Origin: Dipylidium caninum
Taxonomy: Eukaryota > Platyhelminthes > Cestoda > Cyclophyllidea > Dipylidiidae
DNA: 64,000 bases
Direction of reading: 5' to 3'
Assembly (NCBI GenBank): GCA_017562135.1
Contig: QEYB01000911.1
Span: 248,001 to 312,000, forward strand
Shown here: piece after piece, positions 47,736-58,600 of the stretch
Layout: each line of letters opens with the position of its first letter
Numbering within the stretch: the stretch's first letter is position 1
The notes under the pieces: model-generated
Seen by the model: the letters and a program-made list of their open reading frames with translations, nothing else
What the model was told of the DNA's origin: nothing
Database searches by the model: none
Translations under genes and position numbers: made by a program

Positions 47736-48359
47736 TCAACATTCATCATTCCTTATAAAATCTCCGTATTCCTTTTCCGACATTAGGCTGTTTATTTCTT
47801 GGGGTTCTGTTGGTCTAATTTTCAAAAGCCAACCTAAAATTAACACAATAAAGACTTTATATCTTGAAAATAAGGCTCAACGCTTAATGATTCAGGGTAA
47901 TGGTCAGAAATAATTACGAAAAGAAACGGGATTGATTCGGGAAACACGTACCATCATTTTCGGGTGATTTGTTAAGTAGAGATGGTTTATCTCTTGCGGC
48001 TTCATTTATTTGCTCAACGACTCCAGTGATCGGAGCAAAGAGTTCCGACGTAGCTTTGCTGGATTCAACGTTGCCAAATGGCTCTAACAGTACTGACGAA
48101 GAAGAGTTTACTTACCACCTTTACGAAGTATACTGTCGCGGTGAGGGAAATCGATGTACACAACGTCACCAATGGTATCAACGGCAAATTTGGATAATCC
48201 CACAGTGCATAGGCCATTCTTTAGCTGTACCCACTCGTGTGTTTTTGCGTACTTTAAGCCTAGAAGGAGATGACCTCATCTTCAGCTCATATATTGAGCC
48301 TCAAGACAAGTGGTTATCAGCGGAAACATGCTTTCTGACACAAAGAGACTTTTCAACAT
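47736..48359 (-). CDS. GCSH: Glycine cleavage system H protein, complete
   Basis: The lipoyl shuttle protein of the mitochondrial glycine cleavage complex: it carries the aminomethyl group from the P to the T protein and is re-oxidised by the L protein. Exons: 48359-48308, 48259-48116, 48092-47952 and 47833-47736, totalling 435 nt and 144 residues, with all phases consistent. YAKTHEWVQLKNGLCTVGLS is the family N-terminal core. The lipoyl-lysine is in NVESSKATSEL (Lys codon 48055-48057). NDGWLLKIRP and LMSEKEY end the fold. The first exon (MLKSLFVSESMFPLITTC) is a short presequence-like leader; it is the least certain part. The intron at 48093-48115 is only 23 nt (or 26 nt if the donor is GTGGTA). 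The gene is convergent with COX16, with 161 bases between stops. Confidence 0.88.
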
Positions 48360-48419
48360 TGGTGCTTAGAACGCGGTGGGCAAGATACGCTAAACTCAAG
48401 TGTTCTGTATCCAAATAAT

Positions 48420-48783
48420 CTAGCTGGAGGTGAGTGTGTGATCTTTGACGATCAACGTAATGCTTTGCAAGGACAAAAAAGTAAAGAGTGCTTGGGGGCA
48501 CGTGGTGCGGTGAGTAATGATGCGTAATGAAAGCATACCAAAAAACGGTCGCGGTAGGATTAACTGAAACTTAAGGAAAGCAACAGTATAAAATTACGTA
48601 CCGCTTAAGAATCTTGCACCCATTACCATGAAGTTTCTTCCATGAAACAATGGCGAGATCCGGTGAGGTGACATACAGTTTTTGAGGCAACCCAAGGATG
48701 CCATCAGCAAGGCCATAGTGTGAACATTCGGGTTTGATGTGGGAAGTGACCGCGAACCATTCAAGTAATACAATGCAGTAAAG
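48420..48783 (-). CDS. Unidentified protein, 3' exons
   Basis: Two phase-matched exons: 48783-48602, and 48462-48420 ending in TAG. They join through a strong donor (CG|GTACGT) and a TTGCAAAG acceptor. The encoded piece reads EWFAVTSHIKPECSHYGL, then LPQKLYVTSPDLAIVSWKKL and HGNGCKILKR, and looks like a real globular protein. I do not recognise the family. A further open stretch on the same strand at about 48978-48843 (RRPITFGSIFKAIPNIVN) ends at a strong GTAAGT donor, but its phase does not fit the 48783 boundary. A neighbouring frame (RGVIKKLALLHCI) after a TTTTCAG acceptor suggests either a frameshift or another junction. It is downstream-adjacent to GCSH on the same strand, with 60 bases between this stop and the GCSH ATG. 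Confidence 0.5.
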
Positions 48784-48980
48784 CTAATTTTTTAATCACT
48801 CCACGGTCTGAAAAGTTAACTATAATGTTAAATGATGTGACAATGATATGGTGTTTCACTTACAAACTCCTTAATATTTCGTAATCCGTGTTGACAATAT
48901 TTGGTATGGCCTTGAAAATACTTCCAAAAGTTATTGGACGCCGATGTGTCCGTGGGTCTAACTCTGGGCTAGTGTCGACA
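48784..48980. promoter_or_regulatory. Head-to-head 5' region of MIB and the unidentified minus-strand gene
   Basis: Only about 200 bases lie between the last firm minus-strand exon and the MIB start codon, and open frames extend on both strands through it. Either the two genes overlap antisense at their 5' ends or they share a short bidirectional promoter. No core promoter motif could be named. Confidence 0.35.
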
Positions 48981-49679
48981 ATGAATTCCCATCATAATGA
49001 TCTCTCACTCTGTGCCTCCGGCATTGGTTGCAGAGTTGTTCGTGGACCAGACTGGAAATGGGGAAGTCAAGTAAACTTACCTCGATTCACTCCCTGCATT
49101 ATTCTGGCACTATTCATTATAATCCTGAGGGTTGTCATTCATTTATGTCTGTTCTCGAATTGCGTTTTAACTATTATCTTTAATTAGTTATTTGACATTT
49201 CGAAGACATTTATAGACTTTGTAACTGTTATCAGTCACCCGGTTTATGTGCTTGTATGTCGTCTCCTGCAATTTACGATGCTGATTATTTCCTCATTTCG
49301 AAAATTCTCCTTATATCGTAAGTGTTTAATGATCAGGATACAATGTGGCATTCTGCTCTTAGGATGGCGGCAATGGTCATGTTGGCTCCCTACGTCGTTT
49401 CGAGGCTCGTGGAGAAGCAGTTGTTTTGTGGGACTCGGGCATAGTAGCTAACTACCGCTGTGGAGCCCTTGGCTTTGATTTACGTGTCCTTGACAGTTCA
49501 CCTACGGGTAGGCGACATCTGGATACAATTTGTGAAGGTTGCAACGAATCCCCTATTTATGGCATACGCTGGAAATGTATGCTTTGTCTCAATGTTGACC
49601 TCTGTTCATCGTGCTACCATGGCGATAAGCACTGTCTCAGTCATACTTTCCTAAGAATTACTACCCCGCATGGCGTTCG
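48981..49679 (+). CDS. MIB1: MIB exons 1-2: first MIB/HERC2 domain and ZZ zinc finger
   Basis: Exon 1 (48981-49070) ends WKWGSQ|GTAAAC and exon 2 (49363-49679) begins DGGNGHVGSL, together forming the complete first MIB/HERC2 module with VVLWDSGIVANYRC. The ZZ finger follows at 49531-49659: CEGC, WKCMLC, LCSSCYHGDKH and SHTF provide the paired Cys/His zinc ligands. In MIB1 this MZM block binds the N-box of Notch ligands. Conservation here is the highest in the gene, so ligand recognition is probably kept. Confidence 0.92.
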
Positions 49680-52600
49680 GCAAGTCATTTTTCTTTACTT
49701 TTAATGATTGCACGCCCACGTACTTTAAGACGGATATTATTGTGATTATAGAGTCGCAGTCGGGCGTCGCGCAAAAGCTCAAAAGACCGACGCAGTAGGT
49801 CTCTTTCCTCGAGCTCGCGTAGTACGGGGTTTTGACTGGCGGTGGGGCACTCAGGACTGTGCTACGGTGATATCCACCTCCTCTTCCACCACGGCCAACG
49901 CAAGCACGGCTCTGACCAATGCTCTAGTTTCACAGACTTCTAATCCTTCCGTCGTCGCCGCTTCATCATCACTCACCACTTGCGAGAACGCTACGCCATG
50001 CCAGGGCCGCATCATTGATCGTCGCGACTGGTTCCAGTGGGCGCCTAAGTCCGCTGTCTCTGTTGCTTGGGACTCTGGCGCCTATAATGTCTACCGTGTC
50101 GGCTATATGGGCATGGTTGATCTCAAGGCTGTTCGACCCGCCAAAGGTTAGCTTCAATCAATTTATAGTGCTCTTTTTAGAAACCCTTACTTAATGATAG
50201 CTCTGCCATTTTGGTAAGGCATCTACCTTAAGACACCTCAAATTTTTATCTCCTTGACCTTTTTTTAATTTTATATTAAGGTTGTGATCCAGTAGCGTTC
50301 CAATAGTGGGTCCCTCTTGATACCAAATCTCCCACCTCCCTAATTATGACTCTAATATATATACCATCGAATCAATTTTCTTCCCCGGTTTGTAAAAAGG
50401 ACTCGAGCAGACAACTTGGCCTTCTATTCGAAGTGTAATACATGACATAAAGTTATGATGGACTTTACCCATTACGTGTACCACTAGCCTCTAATCCCAT
50501 GCTACTTTATTATGCCTTAACTATTGCTTCAATAAGTTAACGGAGTGGTGTTCCCTTTCCTGCTAGGGATGTACGGATCTTCGGGTGCGTACCTATGTGC
50601 TTTCACTTCATTGACTGACGTGGTCAATCGCAATTATAAAATAGTCTATGATGCTGACCACATTTCTCGACCTGATATTGTGTTATATTGTTTGGTTTTA
50701 TTCTAAATGTCTAAGTTTCCGGTTTTTTCATGTGAAGATCTTACAATTTTGTGTATTTTTATTAAAAATACGCCCCTTTTAATACCAACTAATATTCACT
50801 TAACCCTGGATGTGGTTCTTCTTATAGCTCTATCCGACAAAACTTCGAGGTACGTTTTACCTGTTAGTTGTGTTATTACAGGCCTTCTGATCTGCTTCTA
50901 AACGTATCGCTTATTTTCACATTATTTAAACGTACTATGAAATAATTCTGTTGCACATACTTGCTGCTCTATTTATTGCACCCCTTTTAGCCTCCTTTCA
51001 GTTTTGCCGTGAATATTTCAAATTCTACAGCATTAACCCATTTTGATCACGCCATTTAGACGAATGAATGGTATTTTCTAAATTCCTATCATATGTTTAT
51101 GCGTATTTTTATTTAGGTGGTTCCTACTACAGTGAACATCTCCCTCTCCTGGGCGACCTTCGCGACCTGCCTTCGCAATCTGAAATTGATTCCTCTTCTT
51201 CAGTTATTGCTATATCACCTCAATTGCAACCAACTTCATCTCAACCAGTAGAAAATATCGTTTGGGCAATTGCTCCACGGATTCGAGGACAAATTGCTAC
51301 CTCAGCAGCAGGACTGGGTGAGGTTTATGAGGAATCTGCATTCATCGATGCAGGAGACCGAATTCCCCTTACGGACGCGGAAGGCGGTACTCGGCCTAAT
51401 TCGGTACCCACTCAGCGTCCTAGAGGTGGCGGTACTGGTGGCCCTATTTCGTCCAGAACACTTCTGGCGGACCTCTTTTGTGCTGGCGGTGGCGGTGGCT
51501 CCGCCCCCTCCGAAGATGGCAGTTCAGTAGCCCAAGGTGAAGGTACGCTGATCGCCGCATCATCTCGTCCTCCCCCTGCCAGCAGAAGTAGGCAGTCGGT
51601 ACTACCGACAGCTCATAGATCGTCTACTCTGCGCTTACGCCCAGGAGCTGTTATCCAATTACGTTTGCGTTCTATGGCAAATGATAATACGGTGGCTACT
51701 TCAACTGCTCCTAGCTCAGAGGTAATTTTGATGTATTCCTGTTTGTCTACAATCTTACTCTTATTTTCATCACTGCGCACAATTCATCCACAAACTATGC
51801 TTCTAAATGCCGCCATTGTGAACTGCCTCGTTTATTCATTCGAAAGTACAGGCTTCTACTTGTAGGACATCACTTCAACGTTGTCATTAATGCCCAAATG
51901 AGAAGGCACATTTCAATCTCGTCTCCCGTCCTTGAGATAGCGCCTTCTAGATTGACGGGAACTTTTAAACCTTCCAAACTAGTAATGTATATTATCCAGG
52001 TTTCTAACTCCTATTAAATGCGCAAACCGTCCATTGTATTCCACTTCTGGATTCCACTTTAGAGGTAATACGTGAGGTTTAGGTGAATGACCCGCCTTCG
52101 CCTGAAGTTTTAGGACTGATCAATCGTCTATTCACGCAAATCACCGCTAACTCAAGACGTGGCGACTATAAGTCATGACAACTAGGTAATTAGCGCAGGT
52201 CGATTACTGCCATCATTGATTTTAAACGTATCACTCAGATATGAATTGTTATACCACGATAGCAAGACGCATGACCCACTACATGTAGTCCTCATCGCTA
52301 GTCTCCAAGTGTCCATTGACTTCTCTGCGTAGATTGTACTTTACAATACAGATTTTTGTTTATAAACTGGTATATACTGCGCCAAATGCTCTTAACTGTG
52401 GCGTTTTACTCATTTGTCTAAAAAATTATGCAGATGCTCGACAAACTTTTATTAATCAAATTCCCTAAGTTCCGTCATACATAATCCATGCTGTCCATCT
52501 GTTGTGATAAAGAACGATGAAATTTTTGCATTGTAATTTAGTTTCGTCTGGCTATCTGCGGAAGACGTTAGTCCATTCGTGCCACCGAGGTGGTGAACGC

Positions 52601-55600
52601 GATATGTGCAAGCTGACTTTCTACACACTTTAATTCATTTAACCAAATATTGCTTTCTTCCATTCCACAGATATTTGAGTTTGCTTTATAGCACTTTATG
52701 CTATATGGGCTGGCTTAAGTAGGTTTTAATTTTGCTGCCCATTAATCCTTTTGTTTGCAGTACCTCTCGCTACCCAGTGTAGTTGAACGCGTGGACGACA
52801 CAACCGGTTCTGTCGTACTGCTCATTCCACAAACAGGGCAACGCTTCACTCTCACCAGTTCTGCCTCCTGGCAGCAACAACCGGAGGGACGGTTTGAGGA
52901 AAGAATGATATCTCGCCGCACTTCCGCCAATCCCAACCTTCTCACACGCATGCGACGTCGTGACTCCTACGCTCGTGCTGCTGCTGCAGCCACCGTCGCT
53001 TCCGGTGTCGCTGCTCCCATCTCCTCTAGTGGGTCAGCAGTCCGAGTTAGTGAAACCGCCTTTGTGGAGAATCAGCAAACTCCGGATGCATCACAGCCTT
53101 CTGCCCCGCAATCACATTGTCAAGACAACCACGGTGCTTTCATTCGTCAACGTTGTTACTTATTAGGCATTAAGTAGACCGCAATGTTGTTTCTCCTTTT
53201 AGATCCTTCGGTACCACGTGGACCCTCGAAACAGTCGACCAAACAGGTGGCGGAAGAGCTAATGTTTGCGGCTGCTGAGGGCAATGTCAAAAAAATCACC
53301 TGGCTCATCAAACATCGCGAGATTGATGCACGTTATACATTTCTTATCTGCCCTAGATGCTCATTTTTTTCCGGATTGAGTTTGTCTATTCTGTAGGGTT
53401 TTAAACGTGAAAATTAAATTTACTACCCTGCTGCCGATGATTTGGTCCATAGGGCCACATGAGTATACATACTTCCCCTATTCCCTACCTGATTTAATGG
53501 GCGAGTTAAACACCCCTACTTTTGATTAGCCAGTTTGAACAGATGTTTTACGATACTTCTTTGTATTAGTGATAGTCTCTCATTTGCCGATTCCACTTTC
53601 TTGGGCAGAATCTTGGATATTTGTGGCTACGAAAGCGTTTCTTGTTATCTTTAAATCTGCCTTGCTTTATTTTCCCAAGCTTGCTTCCGAAGTGTCAATC
53701 AGGGCTTTGAAGATAAATTTTAGGTATAGGTGGTACATGTGAAACCTCAGTTTTTTATGTTCAATTTCAATTGTTTGCAAAGTGTCAACTTTATTCCATA
53801 TTTTTATGAACTATATAATCTTGGCTTTCTATCTGGAGGTTAGTTTACTGGGGCCACATATTCACTGTTTATTTCTCTTTGCAAACATTTACCCACTAGG
53901 TGCTTATGACCACTGATTTTTCTAAAGTTTACTGAAGCAATGTTGTCTGAACTTTATTAAGGCAACGTCAAATACATACGCACACAGTACCACTTTATTT
54001 CTCGTCAAGTGTTTGTCCGTCCGATTTGTCTTGGCACAATGAATATTTTTGTGTAAATTTCTTATTCTCCCTATTGGAATGCCTCTGCCGATGTAGGTGA
54101 ACACGCACTACGCAGGAGCCACCGCTCTCCATGTGGCCTGCCAGTCAGGTCACTTGAATTGCGTTGACGTGTTGCTTCAGCACGGCGCCGATTGTCGGGA
54201 ACGTGACGCAGACGGCAACGAAGCGCTGCATGCGGCAGCCCAGGGCGGATCACTGGCTGTGCTGCGTCGCATCGCGGTAACTTTAAGTCTAGTGGAGCGC
54301 GAGCCTCAAGCTTCCACCTCGGCCGCTATCGCAGAGGTCTCGTTGCCACCTGACGTAAATGCGCGTAACGCATTGCGCCAAACTCCACTCCATCTGGCTA
54401 CCGTTGGCAGACATTTGGAGTGTGCTAGATCGTTGCTCGAGGAGTTTAATGCTATCCCAAGCCTACAAGTACGTTGTACTTCTGTCTTCATCTCCTTTCC
54501 CTTTTTCTTCATGTTTTTTTTGCAGTGTTGACTGATTCTCTAGTTGTCTTATTCCCAAATTTGCTTATGTTCTTTGTTTTCGAAGTATTTGCCGTCAAGG
54601 ATTGTTGAAAATGCATTTACTCTATATTCTCCTGTGGTGTAATCTATTCGTGGAGGAAGCAAGGAAGCTTATTCAGTATATAGCCAATTTACTAATCTTT
54701 TTATTAATGGCACTAATCGGGTTTCATGCTGAACGTTTGCACTATAACTTTCGATTCACAAAAATTTTATTCGTTTTAAAGTGTACAAAGTATTTGCTCG
54801 CGCTAAACCTCATAAAACCCTAAAAGAAGTTATGTTTAAAAGGTAGTAATTTTCTAGAGCCGAATAAACGCCTTCGAAACCATGCCTTGTAGTTAATCGA
54901 AGTTGTCGTTTGCTTTTTGGAATTTCTTTTCATTACTGGCAGATGAGTGAGAAGACATTACATTTAGAGGTTTGAATAAAATGTGACAAACTTGCGGATC
55001 AGGAGAATAAAAACAGACCCTAAGGAGTTCAAAATGTGTCTCCTGATCATGATTCTGTTGTTATTATCAAGTGAATACTTTGTGTGACCTTTTTACCCTG
55101 CATCAGGTCAAAATTTTGACAAAACTGGCTCAAATATGAATATCAATTTGAAATTTACGCATTGAACATCTTAACTCTGATGTTATCTTTATTGACTGAT
55201 TTTGAGCACTCGAAAGTAATCACTTCTTAAGATTGTATTTCGGCATCGCAATCACAGAGTCTGTGTATGCCTTCCTTTATGCCCTTACCGAATCTGTGTT
55301 AACAACTGAAAATGTGAGTAATAAAAATATTTTATTAAAAAGACACCTACTCTAAGCACGTTCATATACCGCAAATATTGTTGGTCCTATTTCACATATA
55401 GTTTTTGTGTGCTTTGCGGTGTGCTCATTTCTCGAAACTCTTTAACTTAAATGTTCGCCACTTCCACTCAGTTAATTCGTCTATAACACTTTAAACAAAA
55501 AAGGCAATCTTAACAGACTATGTTTTTTATCCGATTGCCGTTTAGAGAGTACCAATGCCATTCATCATTTGTCGATCTCTTTGTTTTGAAGGTCCAGTAT

Positions 55601-58600
55601 AAGGTTAATTTTTAAATTGTTTTGTCGTTACCGCCTTACCTTTGTCAAATACTGGTCCCTCTTTTTCACTCATCCCGCCCAACCTCTCCCAATGCCTATT
55701 ATGTATTTATGTAGAATGCGAGAACGCTTAGTTTCGGTGACCTTACGACCGTTTTTTATGACCACTACTTCATATCTCTAACGCTTTAGCATTCACGGAC
55801 TATGGGGGATTTGATCAGCTAGATATCACTGTGCTGGATAAGCTAGGTTCTTGCGTAAGTGGTATGAATCATTTTTAATTTCCGCATCCGGATCCTCAAT
55901 CTCCATAACTAAAATATCGTTTAAGAGATCGTGCATGTGATAAATTTCGTCCCTTAATGGCTTCGGTTGTATCATATACCATTTGAACTAATGGTTGCGT
56001 ACGTGGCGTGCTGCTTTATTATTTTGTATTACATTGCGTATCGCATTTATTGAAACAACCTTTTCAAATGCATATGTGTGATGTTATCGCCTATGTTGTT
56101 TAGTTTACGACGCCAGTACCGATGTATAAAAGATATCTCTGATCCCTTTTATTTGTTTAGCTGCAAAACGTACAACTTAAGCACTTATGTACATTAACTT
56201 CACTTTCCGGTACCATTTTTAGACTTATTTGCATTTTTTTGTCTTTTCTGATTCCTATTGCAGATTTCAAAATACGGGATTCTTTATGCTCGATACCCAC
56301 CAACAATAATTTTTACTTAATTTTTGTCGGTAGATTATATTGTTTATTATGAAAATAATGGTTTTGCGCACCAGATGCATGCGTTGGCACGCAATAGTAT
56401 TAATCTTGTCGGACTTTGGCCTGTCCTTAATCCCCTTTTAGTGCCGCATAATCTGCTTTGCTCTTGTCAACCTTAGCTTCGCCTAAGACGTTCCCTCTCG
56501 CAACTTCCTTCATGGCAAAAGTTAGATCCCTTTCCTCGTAACTATCACCTTTTTTAGATCGTGCACACTTTTTCCGTTCAATTAATGAATTTTTCAATGT
56601 TTGTTTTTTGATCGGCTGTTATCCCGAATATACTTGAATATCGTGTTTCATCCGACAAGCGGTTTTTATTGAATAAGAATGCAGAGAAAGCTACCGTTTG
56701 CATGATATTACAATGAATTGGCAGTTTTTAGTGCTCTTACCATTGTTACCTCCAGTGGTTTTTTGGTTACACTGTTTGAGGATGTGCATTCAGTTGACAT
56801 TGAGTTTCAAACCGCCAATATTATAGATGTACTGTCACCCCCACTTTCGATTGGTTTTTTAACTACTTTTCTGTTTACAGATTTTCGACGCATCTCTTTT
56901 TAACTACTTTTTTTCCTCTTTGTTCTAATTCTGCGTATTAGTTAACATAAATCGAATAACGTGGTGCCCTGTCTGAGGTATCATATTTGAAAGACTGGGG
57001 TTTGTAACTCTTCATTCTATTCTCGCCTTGGGGCATCATTCCTGATTTTAATTTCCTGTTTCGCCGGTGGCATTGAGAGTTGCTTGCAATGTACCTTAAA
57101 ATACTAAATTTCGTTCTCTTCTACTAGTAATCACAGCAAAGTGTTCTTCAGATGGGGTTGCTCATTATCCTCTTTTAAAACACCTCTTTAAATGGGGTTT
57201 ACGTGCTTATTACAGTGTGCCCACATTTTCCCGAAGAATATCATACTTTGTCCTTATTTTCTATGTTTGCTCATTAGAGGTCCCTACTGGTAATCAGACA
57301 ATATTGAGGCAAATTGTGTCAAGGCGAAAATATAGCGTATGCGTTTGTTACACTTATGTACCCATTTTGCTTAATGAAATGCAAAAAAATGGATGACTTG
57401 TTGCCTACCGATTCCTCGGCCATGGATGTAGAAGTCAACTCTCCACTGTAAGTTAATGTGATGATACCTTTTCACCGAATTGCATTCATTAATTGTGGTG
57501 GATACGCACGGGAACAAAATGTGGAGAAATTTTAATGATTAGATATATCATCAATGGCTCCTTTGAACTCTAAGTTTGCCCCTTTTATCTGATTGCATCG
57601 CAGTAGTCTGCTTAATAGTGACCAAGGTTAAGGATCCTCTAACTCTAGACTCCTTGGAGGTGTGACATTTTTCTACGCCTACCGCCTAAACATGCAGTTA
57701 CTACCTTGAACTCCAAAACGATTCGGCACTCCCCTCTTCCCTTTTCAACATCACCCTTTTGCATTCATTCTCCCCCTCGGCCATACAATTTTATCTGCGT
57801 AGCCAATAGTATCGCAGTGATCCACTTCTATGGCATTTTACCTCTTTATCCGATGTACGCAGAATACACCCTGGTTGTCGTTCTAAATGGCTCTTATATA
57901 TAGTAAACAACGTAGTTGGCAGCCTCCTTTTATCTAGATACAAGTAGTTGCATTAGTACTTAATGGTTGCGCTTGCTACTAGTTAGTTTTCACTTTAATT
58001 ATTAGAGTTATCAATTTGGAGCCTTACATGGACCTAACCTGCCCTCGTCTATCGCTCGAATTGCTCTTGACGAGTTATCATAGCTTTGTTATTGCCGTCA
58101 TCATGAATCCATGTAGTCAAGTGGCGAACCGTATCAAAAATTCCCTGGTTTTAGACCCTTGTGCTGATCTTATCGTGTGCTTGTTGACAGCTACTCCTAC
58201 CTTAAAAAGTCACAATAATTGGTCAGAATATGCAAGAAATTGTGTAGGCAAGTGTACTTAATCTTACTCTCCATGTTTTGATTAGTGAACCGAAGGGTAG
58301 TGGATTTGCTTTTTCTTCAATTACTTGTTATTCACTCTCTCACACGGTTTCTCTGACCGCGAATATTATTAATCACTTGGAAGTCGCTCCAGCCGGCCTT
58401 TGAATTGGTTTTCTGTCATTTTTGTTTATCTCATTCCTTTCTCACCATTGACCTTCTATGGATGATTCATCGAAATGCTGTTTCGTCAATTGCATCAATC
58501 TTGGAGCACCGACTTAGACGGTCCCACTTCATCTCCGCCTCACAGAACGTGGGAGAAGTCTAGAGCGATTATCTAACACCGAAAGCAGTTGTTAGAGGAT

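Noticed and set aside
47969..48418. A 149-codon open frame on the plus strand
   Set aside because: It is the antisense shadow of the GCSH exons on the minus strand, which carry the lipoyl motif and full family similarity.
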